In this document: in pieces, positions 1 to 16,170 of the stretch
Numbering within the stretch: position 1 is the stretch's first letter
How the letters are laid out: every line of letters starts with the position of its first letter
DNA from: Hydrogenophaga flava NBRC 102514
GTDB lineage: Bacteria; Pseudomonadota; Gammaproteobacteria; Burkholderiales; Burkholderiaceae_C
Assembly: GCF_001571145.1 (NCBI RefSeq)
Contig: NZ_BCTF01000037.1
Span: 1 to 46,043 of the forward strand
Direction of reading: 5' to 3'
Length of the DNA stretch: 46,043 bases
Notes under the pieces: generated by a model
What the model saw: only the letters and a program-made list of their open reading frames with translations
Told to the model about the DNA's origin: nothing
The model's database searches: none
Program-made: the position numbers and the translations under genes

Positions 1-97
1 AATCGCCCCGATCGCCATGGAAGAAGGTCTGCGCTTTGCCATTCGCGAAGGCGGCCGCACCGTCGGCGCCGGCGTCGTGGCAAAAATCATTGCCTAA
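1..97 (+). CDS. tuf: Elongation factor Tu, C-terminal end (partial)
   Basis: The first 97 bases encode the last 31 residues of EF-Tu, in the frame that starts at base 2 and ends with TAA at 95-97. The visible end includes [18 protein letters not shown], the near-invariant tail of domain III of this GTPase, which delivers aminoacyl-tRNA to the ribosome. The 5' part is outside the window. A tuf gene just before tRNA-Trp and secE is the usual order in Burkholderiales. Identification is secure, but nothing can be said about the missing GTPase domain. Confidence 0.95.
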
Positions 98-131
98 CTA
101 ACCTTCCTGCTAGTCAGGATTTCAGCCAAGT

Positions 132-207
132 AGGGGTATAGCTCAATTGGCAGAGCGTCGGTCTCCAAAACCGAAGGTTGGGGGTTCGATTCCCTCTGCC
201 CCTGCCA
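132..207 (+). tRNA. trpT: tRNA-Trp (anticodon CCA)
   Basis: A 76-base cloverleaf. The acceptor arm AGGGGTA pairs with TGCCCCT, including one G-T pair. The D arm is GCTC/GAGC, the anticodon arm TCGGT/ACCGA holds CTCCAAA with anticodon CCA, and the T arm is GGGGG/CCCTC with TTCGATT. The terminal CCA is encoded at 205-207. It lies between tuf and secE and is probably cut out of the tuf–secE–nusG transcript. Confidence 0.97.
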
Positions 208-265
208 CCCAACAGGACCAGTGAGTCGTTCAGGGTTTTGAACCCTGTCTGTTGAGTGTCATCAG

Positions 266-297
266 GCCCGCCGAAGTCCTCCGGACTTCTGGTGGGC
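266..297 (+). other. Strong hairpin between tRNA-Trp and secE
   Basis: GCCCGCCGAAGTCC (266-279) pairs with GGACTTC, one bulged T, then GGTGGGC (283-297), giving about 14 base pairs around a three-base loop. No proper T-run follows (TTGCGTG), so a classical terminator is unlikely. It may be a processing or partial-attenuation element between the tRNA and secE. Confidence 0.4.
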
Positions 298-359
298 TTG
301 CGTGTCTGGGGCTTTCGGGTTCTGGCCTCGCCCACAAGTCAAGCATCTTCTGGTATCTC

Positions 360-743
360 ATGGCCACTTCCGAAGTACAAACCGTCAACACAGGTGCCGA
401 CAAGGCCAAGCTGGCGGTTGCCGTCGCCTTGCTTCTGGGTGCATTTGTCGCGTTCTACCTGTTGTCCGCGCAAGGCGCTATTGCGCAATGGGGTGCCCTG
501 ATCGTTGGCGTTCTGGCTGCGGTTGCGGTGTTCGGTGTGTCCGAGTCCGGCAAGCAGCTGGTGGCCTTCGGGCGCGATTCCTGGCGTGAAACCAAGAAGG
601 TGGTGTGGCCGGCCCGCAAAGAAGCGATCCAGATGACGGCCTATGTGTTCGCCTTCGTTGTGGTGATGGCGCTTTTCCTCTGGCTGACCGACAAGACCCT
701 GGAGTGGCTGTTCTACGACTTGATTCTGGGGTGGAGAAAATAA
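360..743 (+). CDS. secE: Preprotein translocase subunit SecE
   Basis: A 127-residue SecE, the small clamp subunit of the SecYEG channel in the inner membrane. Three hydrophobic segments are visible (about residues 16-36, 43-60 and 90-112), as in the long SecE form of E. coli and Betaproteobacteria. The conserved cytoplasmic stretch ending in SWRETKKVVWPARKEA lies at about 73-88 and contains the diagnostic W-P motif. The start is the ATG at 360; an upstream in-frame ATG at 252 would add 36 poorly conserved residues. The stop TAA (741-743) overlaps the nusG ATG, so the two are translationally coupled. Confidence 0.95.
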   Translation: MATSEVQTVNTGADKAKLAVAVALLLGAFVAFYLLSAQGAIAQWGALIVGVLAAVAVFGVSESGKQLVAFGRDSWRETKKVVWPARKEAIQMTAYVFAFVVVMALFLWLTDKTLEWLFYDLILGWRK

Positions 744-1312
744 TGAGCGAAAACAACAGTCTGCTGGGGACGCCGACGGAAGGCATGCGCTGGTATGTGG
801 TGCATGCCTATTCCGGCATGGAAAAAGCCGCTGAGCGCAGCATCGTCGAGCGCATCAACCGCGAAGGCATGCAGAGCAAGTTTGGCCGCATCCTGGTCCC
901 GACCGAAGAGGTGGTCGAGGTCAAAAACGGCCAGAAGCGCACCACTGAGCGCAAGTTCTTCCCCGGCTACGTCCTGGTGGAAATGGTGATGGACGACGAG
1001 ACTTGGCACCTGGTCAAGCACACCAACAAGGTCACAGGCTTTGTCGGTGGTGCCAAGAACCGGCCCGCACCGATTTCCGAAGAGGACGTGCAGAAGATCG
1101 TCAGCCAGATGCAGGAAGGCACCGACAAACCTCGCCACAAGGTGGAGTTCGTGGTGGGCGAATACGTGCGCGTCAAGGAAGGCCCGTTCACCGACTTCAA
1201 TGGCACGGTCGAAGAGGTCAACTACGAAAAGAACAAGCTGCGCGTGTCGGTGACCATTTTCGGTCGTGCCACGCCAGTCGAGCTCGAATTCAGCCAGGTC
1301 GAGAAGACCTGA
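743..1312 (+). CDS. nusG: Transcription termination/antitermination factor NusG
   Basis: A 189-residue NusG. The N-terminal NGN domain (RWYVVHAYSGMEKAAERSI onward) binds the RNA polymerase clamp. The C-terminal KOW domain (about 130-189, VGEYVRVKEGPFTDFNGTVE) contacts Rho or ribosomal protein S10. It acts on elongating polymerase in pausing, Rho termination and transcription-translation coupling. The ATG at 743 shares its A with the secE stop codon (TAATG). Length and order match the family standard. Confidence 0.97.
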   Translation: MSENNSLLGTPTEGMRWYVVHAYSGMEKAAERSIVERINREGMQSKFGRILVPTEEVVEVKNGQKRTTERKFFPGYVLVEMVMDDETWHLVKHTNKVTGFVGGAKNRPAPISEEDVQKIVSQMQEGTDKPRHKVEFVVGEYVRVKEGPFTDFNGTVEEVNYEKNKLRVSVTIFGRATPVELEFSQVEKT

Positions 1313-1392
1313 ATCTCTCGGTCGCAGACGGTTCCACCCGGCGCCTGCGGCTTTCGTCCTTTCCGGGTTTCAACCGCGAGGAGGTTGTCTTG

Positions 1393-1422
1393 ATGGCAGC
1401 CGCCTGTACTCGCAGGAGCTAA
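1393..1422 (+). CDS. Possible 9-codon leader ORF before rplK
   Basis: The ATG at 1393 is preceded by a strong Shine-Dalgarno sequence, GAGGAGG (1378-1384), at good spacing. The frame encodes MAAACTRRS and stops at TAA 1420-1422, three bases before the rplK start. The rplK Shine-Dalgarno AGGAG (1414-1418) lies inside this mini-ORF, so its translation could influence rplK initiation. Too short to judge by coding statistics; the evidence is only the ribosome-binding site and the spacing. Confidence 0.3.
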   Translation: MAAACTRRS

Positions 1423-1425
1423 AAC

Positions 1426-1857
1426 ATGGCGAAGAAAATCGTCGGCTTCATCAAGCTGCAAGTGCCAGCTGGTAAGGCCAACCCCTCCCCCCCGATCGGT
1501 CCGGCGCTGGGTCAGCGTGGTCTGAACATCATGGAGTTCTGCAAGGCGTTCAACGCCCAGACCCAGGGCGTCGAGCCCGGTCTGCCGCTGCCGGTGGTGA
1601 TCACCGCCTTCGCGGACAAGAGCTTCACCTTCATCATCAAGACCCCCCCGGCGACGACCCTCATCAAGAAGGCCATCAAGCTGGACAAGGGTTCTCCGGT
1701 GCCCAACAAGCAGAAGGTCGGCAAGATCACCCGCGCTCAGCTGGAAGAAATCGCCAAGACCAAGATGAAGGACATGACCGCTGCCGACATCGACGCAGCC
1801 GTCAAGACCATCGCTGGTTCTGCCCGTTCGATGGGCGTGATCGTGGAGGGTGTGTGA
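1426..1857 (+). CDS. rplK: 50S ribosomal protein L11
   Basis: A 143-residue L11, the stalk-base protein that with L10 and 23S rRNA forms the GTPase-associated centre. The N-terminal domain begins MAKKIVGFIKLQVPAGKANP and has the PPIGPALGQ motif (about residues 22-30). The C-terminal RNA-binding domain carries GSARSMGVIVEG at the end. The start ATG has AGGAG at 1414-1418. It is followed by rplA with one base between stop and start. In E. coli L1 represses this pair through the rplK leader; whether that holds here is inference. Confidence 0.97.
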   Translation: MAKKIVGFIKLQVPAGKANPSPPIGPALGQRGLNIMEFCKAFNAQTQGVEPGLPLPVVITAFADKSFTFIIKTPPATTLIKKAIKLDKGSPVPNKQKVGKITRAQLEEIAKTKMKDMTAADIDAAVKTIAGSARSMGVIVEGV

Positions 1858-1858
1858 C

Positions 1859-2554
1859 ATGGCCAAGCTGACCAAGAAGCAAAAAGCCTTTGAAGGCAAA
1901 GTCGACAGCAACAAGCTGTATGCCCTGACCGACGCCCTGGCGATCGTCAAGGAATGCGCCAATGCCAAGTTCGACGAGTCCATCGACGTGGCCATCCAGC
2001 TCGGCGTGGACGCCAAGAAGTCGGACCAGGTGGTGCGCGGTGCCGTCGTGATGCCCAATGGCACCGGCAAGACCAAGCGCGTGGCCGTGTTCGCCCAGGG
2101 TGCCAAGGCCGAAGAAGCCAAGGCCGCTGGCGCCGACATCGTCGGCATGGACGATCTGGCTGCCGAGGTCAAGTCCGGCAAGATGGACTTCGACGTCGTG
2201 ATCGCCTCCCCCGATGCGATGCGTGTGGTCGGTACCTTGGGTCAGGTGCTGGGTCCCCGTGGCCTGATGCCCAACCCCAAGGTCGGCACCGTGACGCCCG
2301 ACGTGGCCCAGGCTGTGCGCAACGCCAAAGCTGGTCAGGTGCAGTTCCGCGTTGACAAGGCTGGTATCGTGCACGGCACGATCGGCCGCCGCTCGTTCGA
2401 CGCCGACAAGCTGCAGGGCAACCTGGCTGCTCTTATCGACGCGCTGAACAAGGCCAAGCCGGCCACCAGCAAGGGTGTGTACCTGCGCAAGGTGGCGGTG
2501 TCGTCGACCATGGGTGTGGGCGTCCGCGTGGACACCCAGTCCATCTCGGCGTAA
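1859..2554 (+). CDS. rplA: 50S ribosomal protein L1
   Basis: A 231-residue L1, the mobile stalk protein at the E site and usual translational repressor of the L11-L1 operon. The sequence begins MAKLTKKQKAF and carries the family hallmarks GTGKTKRVAVFAQG (about 70-83) and LGPRGLMPNPKVGTVT (about 127-142), with a C-terminal KGVYLRKVAVSSTMG. The chosen ATG at 1859 is one base after the rplK stop; an ATG three codons earlier would overlap rplK and lacks support. Confidence 0.97.
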   Translation: MAKLTKKQKAFEGKVDSNKLYALTDALAIVKECANAKFDESIDVAIQLGVDAKKSDQVVRGAVVMPNGTGKTKRVAVFAQGAKAEEAKAAGADIVGMDDLAAEVKSGKMDFDVVIASPDAMRVVGTLGQVLGPRGLMPNPKVGTVTPDVAQAVRNAKAGQVQFRVDKAGIVHGTIGRRSFDADKLQGNLAALIDALNKAKPATSKGVYLRKVAVSSTMGVGVRVDTQSISA

Positions 2555-2802
2555 TCGCAAGAGATCCCCGGGGCGCCTCGGCGTACCGGGTGTGGTGGGC
2601 CCGCCCGCCGGCCGCAAGGTCAGCAGGTGGGGCCATCCAAGACCGCTGGTGTCAACGGATCCCCGGATCTGGCGACTTAATCGAAGAAAGCCAGCGCAGA
2701 TGGCGATCCCGCTGCAGATGGAACCCGTGTCCCTCAACAGTTGGTCGCTGCAATGAAGCGTGTGGACGGGCGCAAGCCCCAAGCACATTGAAGGAGTAGA
2801 CC
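2555..2802 (+). promoter_or_regulatory. Probable L10 leader (rplJL control region)
   Basis: A 248-base gap between rplA and rplJ with no credible ORF. In most bacteria this position holds the L10 leader, an RNA bound by the L10-L7/L12 complex to repress rplJL translation. I see local pairing potential (for example GATCCCCGGATC around 2658-2669) but did not fold it. The assignment is by position; a covariance-model match would settle it. Confidence 0.45.
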
Positions 2803-3330
2803 TTGAGTCTGAATCGCAGTGAGAAAGAAGCGGTCATTTCCGAAGTGACCAGCCTCGCCGCAAAAGCTCAAACGCTCGTGATGGCGGAATACCGCGGCAT
2901 CACGGTCGCTGCCATGGACCAACTGCGCGTGAAGGCACGCAGCAACGGTGTCAGCCTGAGTGTTCTGAAGAACACGCTGGCTCGCCGCGCTGTGGCCGGA
3001 AGCCCGTTCGAAGTGGCCGGCGACCAGATGACCGGTCCGCTGATCTACGGCTTCTCCGAAGACGCTGTGGCCGCCGCCAAGGTGGTGGCCGATTTCGCGA
3101 AGACCAACGACAAGCTGGTCATTCGCGGTGGCGTTTACGGTGGCAAAGTCCTGGATCAAAACGGCGTGAAGCAGCTCGCAAGCATCCCTTCCAAGGAAGT
3201 GCTGCTGGCCCAGCTGTGTGGCTTGCTGATGTCCCCGATCTCCCGCACCGCCGTGGTGCTGGGCGCTCTGGCGGCCAAAAAAGGCGAAGGCGCTGCCGCT
3301 CCGGCAGCCGAAGAAGCTGCTGCCGCCTGA
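2803..3330 (+). CDS. rplJ: 50S ribosomal protein L10
   Basis: A 175-residue L10, which anchors L7/L12 dimers to the L11-binding region of 23S rRNA. It begins LSLNRSEKEAVISEV and contains the expected AEYRGITVAAMDQLRVKAR segment (about 28-46) and SVLKNTLARRAV (about 53-64). The C-terminal helix for L7/L12 binding ends in an Ala/Glu-rich tail. The start codon is TTG at 2803, supported by AAGGAG at 2791-2796 with six bases of spacing. Use of TTG may keep initiation weak under leader control. Confidence 0.96.
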   Translation: MSLNRSEKEAVISEVTSLAAKAQTLVMAEYRGITVAAMDQLRVKARSNGVSLSVLKNTLARRAVAGSPFEVAGDQMTGPLIYGFSEDAVAAAKVVADFAKTNDKLVIRGGVYGGKVLDQNGVKQLASIPSKEVLLAQLCGLLMSPISRTAVVLGALAAKKGEGAAAPAAEEAAAA

Positions 3331-3371
3331 AGGCGCAGCCAGTTCGTTTAACCAATTGTTAGGAAATCAAA

Positions 3372-3749
3372 ATGGCATTCGATAAAGACGCATTTCTGAC
3401 GGCGCTGGACAGCATGACCGTCATGGAACTCAATGACCTGGTCAAGGCCATTGAAGAGAAGTTCGGCGTGTCCGCCGCGGCCATGGCTGCTCCGGCCGCC
3501 GGTGGCGGCGGTGCTGCCGCTGCAGCCGCTGAAGAGAAGACCGAGTTCAACGTCGTGCTGACCGAAGCCGGTGCCAACAAGGTGTCCGTCATCAAGGCCG
3601 TGCGCGAAATCACCGGTCTGGGTCTGAAGGAAGCCAAGGACCTGGTCGACGGCGCTCCGAAGAACGTCAAGGAAGGCGTTGCCAAGGCCGACGCCGAAGC
3701 CGCCGTCAAGAAGCTGGTGGAAGCCGGCGCCAAGGCCGAACTCAAGTAA
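3372..3749 (+). CDS. rplL: 50S ribosomal protein L7/L12
   Basis: A 125-residue L7/L12, the flexible stalk protein that recruits translation factors. The N-terminal dimerisation domain is about residues 1-35. It is followed by an Ala/Gly-rich hinge (about 36-54) and the C-terminal factor-binding domain with EKTEFNVVLTEAGANKV and IKAVREITGLGLKEAKDLV. AGGAAA at 3361-3366 precedes the ATG. It is the last ribosomal protein gene before rpoB. Confidence 0.98.
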   Translation: MAFDKDAFLTALDSMTVMELNDLVKAIEEKFGVSAAAMAAPAAGGGGAAAAAAEEKTEFNVVLTEAGANKVSVIKAVREITGLGLKEAKDLVDGAPKNVKEGVAKADAEAAVKKLVEAGAKAELK

Positions 3750-3765
3750 TTCGGTTCTGGTCAGG

Positions 3766-3797
3766 GGCTGGAGTGCTCGAAAGGGCCTCCAGCCTTT
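3766..3797 (+). terminator. Attenuator-like hairpin after rplL
   Basis: GGCTGGAG (3766-3773) pairs perfectly with CTCCAGCC (3787-3794), can be extended by G-T pairs, and is followed by TTT. The position 17 bases after rplL matches the partial terminator that lowers rpoBC expression relative to ribosomal protein genes in E. coli. The short T-run suggests partial termination. Confidence 0.55.
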
Positions 3798-3805
3798 GGT
3801 GCTTT

Positions 3806-3854
3806 CAGAACACCGATAAGCAGATTCGCAGAGTCTTCTTATCCGTGTCTTCTG
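3806..3854 (+). other. Long hairpin before rpoB, possible RNase III site
   Basis: CAGA, ACAC and GATAAG (3806-3820, with one C) pair with CTTATC, GTGT and TCTG (3838-3854). Together they make 14 base pairs with one C-C mismatch and a two-base bulge. In E. coli the rplL-rpoB gap holds an RNase III processing hairpin downstream of the attenuator; this element has the same place and shape. Cleavage is inference. Confidence 0.45.
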
Positions 3855-4011
3855 ACCCCGACTGCAGAAGACCACTTGGTCCGGACCTGCGTGCAATGCG
3901 CAGGTCGTCCGCCAACGGCAGGTAGTGGCCTGCCGCCAAGCCCGTCACCCGCCGCCTTGAGAGCGACGGTTTGGCTGATCAGTCGCCGCAGACCTCAAGC
4001 CCGGAGATCTC

Positions 4012-8136
<4,125 letters not shown>

Positions 8137-8162
8137 TTCACTGAAGAAAAGGAAAGCAATTC

Positions 8163-12377
<4,215 letters not shown>

Positions 12378-12414
12378 GCCGGCGCCAGGACGGAACAGCC
12401 GTCCGATCCTTCAA

Positions 12415-12445
12415 CGCCCCCGGCCGTCAGGCCGGGGGCGTTTTT
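12415..12445 (+). terminator. Intrinsic terminator of the rpoBC operon
   Basis: CGCCCCCGGCC (12415-12425) and GGCCGGGGGCG (12430-12440) form a perfect 11-base-pair stem with a GTCA loop, followed by TTTTT. It sits 37 bases after the rpoC stop and should end the operon. Confidence 0.95.
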
Positions 12446-12538
12446 CATGGGCACTCCACACCGCGGTGGACAGAGGCTTGGGCTATATTGCGCACGCCCG
12501 CCGGGGTGGTCCCGGCGCCCCAAGAAGGAGCGTTAGAG

Positions 12539-13132
12539 ATGTCGCCTGTGTCATGGATCCTGCTGGCCGTCGCTCTGCTGGTAGTGTTCTGGGCCATCGG
12601 GGCCTTCAACCGCCTGACCCGTCTGAAGAACGCGATCGCCAATGCCTTCGGGCAGATCGACGTGCAGCTCAAGCGCCGCTACGACCTGATTCCCAACCTG
12701 GTCGAGGTCGCGCGCAAGTACCTGGCCCACGAAGCGCAGACGCTGGAGGCCGTGATCGCGGCCCGCAACCAGGCCCGCAGCGCCGAGCAGTCGGCCGCGG
12801 CGAGCCCCCTGAACGCAGGCGCCATCGGCGCGCTGGCCGGGGCGGAGCAGGTGCTCGGTGGTGCGCTCGGGCGACTGATGGCCGTGGCCGAGGCCTACCC
12901 CGAACTAAAGGCCGACCAGACCATGCGCGAGCTCAGCGAGGAACTGGCCAGCACCGAGAACCGCATCGGCTTCGCCCGGCAGGCCTACAACGACCATGTG
13001 CTGGAGTTCAACGACGCGGCGGCGCAGTTCCCGACCCTGATCATCGCGCGCCTGTTCAACTTCCAGACCCAGTCCATGCTGGCCTCGACCACCAGCGAGG
13101 CCGAGCGCCAGCCGGTCAAGGTCTCGTTCTGA
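12539..13132 (+). CDS. lemA: LemA family membrane protein
   Basis: A 197-residue LemA-family protein. It has one N-terminal membrane helix (about residues 6-22), then a long helical domain with the signature NRLTRLKNAIANAFGQIDVQLKRRYDLIPNL (about 24-54) and the C-terminal YNDHVLEFNDAAAQFPTLI motif. The biochemical role of the family is unclear; it is often next to M48 proteases, as here. The ATG at 12539 has AAGGAG at 12525-12530. A TATATT word at 12484 could be a -10 element, but no good -35 sits at proper distance. Confidence 0.9.
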   Translation: MSPVSWILLAVALLVVFWAIGAFNRLTRLKNAIANAFGQIDVQLKRRYDLIPNLVEVARKYLAHEAQTLEAVIAARNQARSAEQSAAASPLNAGAIGALAGAEQVLGGALGRLMAVAEAYPELKADQTMRELSEELASTENRIGFARQAYNDHVLEFNDAAAQFPTLIIARLFNFQTQSMLASTTSEAERQPVKVSF

Positions 13133-13152
13133 CCTGACACCGTTTTCGGCAC

Positions 13153-14136
13153 GTGCTGATCTTCGAGTCCCAGCGAGAGGCGCGCGGCCGCACGCTGCAG
13201 CTGCTGGGTGCGTTTGTCCTGGCGGTGTTGTTGCTCATCGTGCTGGTCAATGCGGCGCTGGCCCTGGCCTGGGGGCTGACCTGGAGCTTCTGGGTGCCCG
13301 GGGCGGGCTACCCACACTACTTCTTCGAGGTCAACACCGCTGTGACCCTGCTGTTCGTGCTGGGCGGCTGGTGGCTGGAAACGTCCCGCCTGTCGCGTGG
13401 CGGCCGGATGCTGGCCGAACAGATGGGCGCCCGGCTGGCGCAGTCCAGCGACTTCGCCGAGCAGCGTTTTGCCAACATCGTCGACGAGATGGCGATCTCG
13501 TCGGGCATGAAGCGGCCGACGGCGATGGTGCTGGCGCGCGACGAGGGCATCAACGCCTTTGCCGCCGGCTGGGACGAGGACGATGCGGTGGTGGCGGTGA
13601 CCAGTGGCGCGCTGGAACACCTGAGCCGCGAGGAGCTGCAAGGGCTGGTGGCGCACGAGTTCAGCCACATCCGTGAGGGCGACACCCGCTTGAACATGCG
13701 GCTGGTGGGCATGGTGTTCGGGCTGGAGATGCTGTTTCGCATGGGCCAAGACCTGGCCGAACCCGACATCCGCGAGCACCGCACCCTGGCGACCCTGCTC
13801 GGACTGGCGCTGATGGGCGCCGGCTGGCTGGGCTGGATGACGGGCCACGCACTGCAGGCGGCGGTCTCACGCCAGCGCGAGTTTCTGGCCGATGCACGCT
13901 CGGTGCAATGGACGCGCAGCCGCGATGGCATCGGTGGCGTGCTGCGCAAGGTGATGAGCCAGCAGAACGAGGGTGTGCAGTCGCGTCGCATCGGGTCCAT
14001 GGTGCAGCACATGCTGCTGGTCGGCACCGAGGAGAGCCGCATGGCACACTGGTTCGACTCCCATCCCTCTCTCGAAGAACGTGTGCGCCGCATTTACGGA
14101 CGGCGCATGGCGCCTTTGCCCTTGAACCAGGCCTGA
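13153..14136 (+). CDS. M48 family membrane metalloprotease (HtpX-like)
   Basis: A 327-residue integral membrane zinc protease. Two N-terminal membrane helices (about 17-46 and 56-75) precede the catalytic VAHEFSHIREGD motif, with zinc ligands His168 and His172 and catalytic Glu169. Further hydrophobic segments lie at about 180-235, and QREFLADARSVQWTR contains the third-ligand glutamate region. Such proteins degrade misfolded membrane proteins or process exported ones. The start is GTG at 13153 without a clear Shine-Dalgarno sequence, 20 bases after lemA, so the LemA–M48 pair is probably one operon. The specific substrate is unknown. Confidence 0.88.
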   Translation: MLIFESQREARGRTLQLLGAFVLAVLLLIVLVNAALALAWGLTWSFWVPGAGYPHYFFEVNTAVTLLFVLGGWWLETSRLSRGGRMLAEQMGARLAQSSDFAEQRFANIVDEMAISSGMKRPTAMVLARDEGINAFAAGWDEDDAVVAVTSGALEHLSREELQGLVAHEFSHIREGDTRLNMRLVGMVFGLEMLFRMGQDLAEPDIREHRTLATLLGLALMGAGWLGWMTGHALQAAVSRQREFLADARSVQWTRSRDGIGGVLRKVMSQQNEGVQSRRIGSMVQHMLLVGTEESRMAHWFDSHPSLEERVRRIYGRRMAPLPLNQA

Positions 14137-14140
14137 TCCT

Positions 14141-15478
14141 TTGAACGACGCTCTTTCTCCGCGCCTGGCGCCCCGCCTGAGCGAGCAGCTGCACGAAGTG
14201 GCGCGCTGCGTGCTGGCGGTCGAACAGGGGCGCTCGCTGACCGAGGTCCTGCCCCAGGTGCCACAAGGCCTGCGACCCGGTGTGCAGTCCCTGACCTTCC
14301 AGGTGCTCCGCCACCTCGGCACGGCCCGCGCCGTGGCTCGGCTGCTGGCCCGGCGCCCGCCGGCCCCCGCGGCGCTGGCGCTGCTGCACACCGCGCTGGC
14401 CCTGCTGATCGGCGACGGGCAGGGCGCCTCCTACCCGCCCCATACCCTGGTCGACCAGGCGGTCGACGCCGCCAAGCGCGGGCGCGACACGCGCATGCAG
14501 TCCGGCTTTCTCAACGCCTGCCTGCGGCGCTACCTGCGCGAATCGTCGGCGCTGCTCGCGCAGGCCAGGCAGGACGCGACCGCCCTCTGGAACCACCCGG
14601 CCTGGTGGGTCGAGCGCGTGCGGCGCGACCATCCTGCCCACTGGGAGGCCATCCTGGCGGCGAGCAACCAGCCGGGCCCCATGGTGCTGCGCGTGAACCG
14701 CCGCCGCGTGACACGCGATGCGTATGCGGCGCAGCTGGCCGAACAGGGGATCGGTGCGGTGCCGCTCGGCGACGACGGGCTGTTGCTGGCCTCGCCGCAA
14801 CCCGTGGAACGGTTGCCCGGGTTTGAGCAGGGCCTGTGTTCCGTGCAGGACGGCGCGGCCCAGCTGGCGGCTGGTCTGCTGCTGGACGGGCGTGCCTGGA
14901 GCCGGGGCGACCGGGTGCTGGATGCCTGCGCGGCACCGGGCGGCAAGACGGCCCATCTGCTGGAGCGCGCCGACCTGGACCTGCTGGCGCTGGACGTCGA
15001 TCCGCGCCGTTGCGAGCGCATCCACCAGAACCTGCAACGGCTGGGCCTGCAGGCCGAGGTGCGGGCCGCCGACGCCGGGGAGCCCGCGGGCTGGTGGGAC
15101 GGCCGCCCCTTCGATGCCATCCTGCTGGATGCGCCCTGCACCGCGTCGGGCATCGTGCGCCGCCACCCGGACGTTCGCTGGCTGCGCCGCCCGGGCGACG
15201 TCGCGCAACTGGTGGCGATCCAGCGCCGGCTGCTGGACACCCTCTGGCCGCTGCTGAAGCCGGGCGGGCGCCTGGTCTATTGCACCTGTTCGGTCTTTCG
15301 CGCCGAGGGGCAGGAACAGGTCGATGCGTTCCTTGAGCGCCACACCGACGCCCTCGCGCTCCCTTCCCCGGGGCATTTGCGACCCGGAACTGTCATCGCC
15401 GACGGGCAGTTCAACGACAATGATCCGGGTGGATACGACGGATTTTTCTACGCCCGCATGGACAAGGCGCGGCCTTGA
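14141..15478 (+). CDS. rsmB: 16S rRNA m5C967 methyltransferase RsmB
   Basis: A 445-residue RsmB (Sun/Fmu). An N-terminal NusB-like helical domain (about 1-145) is followed by a Rossmann methyltransferase domain. It has DACAAPGGKTAHLL (about 261-274, SAM binding), DAPCTASGIVRRHPD (about 330-344) and YCTCSVF (about 380-386) with the catalytic cysteine pair. It methylates cytosine 967 of 16S rRNA. The start is TTG at 14141, four bases after the protease stop; other nearby starts would truncate the NusB-like domain. Likely co-transcribed with the genes on both sides. Confidence 0.95.
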   Translation: MNDALSPRLAPRLSEQLHEVARCVLAVEQGRSLTEVLPQVPQGLRPGVQSLTFQVLRHLGTARAVARLLARRPPAPAALALLHTALALLIGDGQGASYPPHTLVDQAVDAAKRGRDTRMQSGFLNACLRRYLRESSALLAQARQDATALWNHPAWWVERVRRDHPAHWEAILAASNQPGPMVLRVNRRRVTRDAYAAQLAEQGIGAVPLGDDGLLLASPQPVERLPGFEQGLCSVQDGAAQLAAGLLLDGRAWSRGDRVLDACAAPGGKTAHLLERADLDLLALDVDPRRCERIHQNLQRLGLQAEVRAADAGEPAGWWDGRPFDAILLDAPCTASGIVRRHPDVRWLRRPGDVAQLVAIQRRLLDTLWPLLKPGGRLVYCTCSVFRAEGQEQVDAFLERHTDALALPSPGHLRPGTVIADGQFNDNDPGGYDGFFYARMDKARP

Positions 15479-15482
15479 TCCC

Positions 15483-16148
15483 GTGACGCCCGGACCGACG
15501 GTCCGGCCGTGGCGACGGGGGTGGACCTGTCTGCTGGCCGGCTTGCTGCTGTGGTGCCTGATGCAGGCGGCGCCGGCCATGGCCCGCGAGCCGGAGGTTC
15601 TGCAGAGCACGGTCCAGCGCAGCGCCGATGGTGCCAAGCTGTCGGTGCGGCTGGCCCTGGAAGCCACTCCCCCGGTGGAGGACGCGCTGCTCAAGGGCGT
15701 GCCGCTCTATTTCGTCTGGCAGGCCGACGTGGTCCGGGAGCGCTGGTACTGGACCGACAAGCGCATGGGCTCGGCAACCCGCACGGTGCGGCTGGCCTAC
15801 CAGCCGCTGACCCGGCGCTGGCGGGTCAGCGTCTCCACCGACGGCGCCCCGAATGCCGCCGGCCTGCAGTACGCGCTGCACCAGAACTTCGAGGACCTGA
15901 ACGAGGCGCTGGCCTCCGTCAGCCGGGTGGCGGGCTGGACGATCGTGGAGCCCGGGCGGCTGGAAGAGGGGGTGGACTACCGCGCCCAGTGGCGTTTCCG
16001 GCTGGACCTGTCGCTGCTGCCGCGACCCTTCCAGATCGGCATGGCGAACCAGCCCGAGTGGCTGATCGAGGTGCAGCGGAGTTTCGACCTGCCGACCCGC
16101 AACGAGGCCGAGGGCGGGCCCGCCGCTGCCGCGGCAGACAGCCGCTGA
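15483..16148 (+). CDS. DUF4390 exported protein
   Basis: A protein of about 221 residues with an N-terminal signal sequence (RPWRRGWTCLLAGLLLWCLM, then APAMA) followed by a soluble domain. That domain has YFVWQADVVRERWYWTDKR and VDYRAQWRFRLDLSLLPRPFQI, matching DUF4390 proteins found between rsmB and ntrY in Burkholderiales. The start used is GTG at 15483, four bases after the rsmB stop; the in-frame ATG at 15420 would overlap rsmB by 59 bases and bury the signal peptide. Function unknown. The constant neighbourhood suggests a role linked to the NtrY sensor (inference). Confidence 0.8.
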   Translation: MTPGPTVRPWRRGWTCLLAGLLLWCLMQAAPAMAREPEVLQSTVQRSADGAKLSVRLALEATPPVEDALLKGVPLYFVWQADVVRERWYWTDKRMGSATRTVRLAYQPLTRRWRVSVSTDGAPNAAGLQYALHQNFEDLNEALASVSRVAGWTIVEPGRLEEGVDYRAQWRFRLDLSLLPRPFQIGMANQPEWLIEVQRSFDLPTRNEAEGGPAAAAADSR

Positions 16149-16170
16149 CCCCGCGGTGGAGGTGAGCCAG

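Noticed and set aside
12466..12489. Possible sigma70 promoter before lemA (GTGGAC and TATATT)
   Set aside because: The two words are only 12 bases apart, too close for a sigma70 promoter; TATATT alone is too weak.
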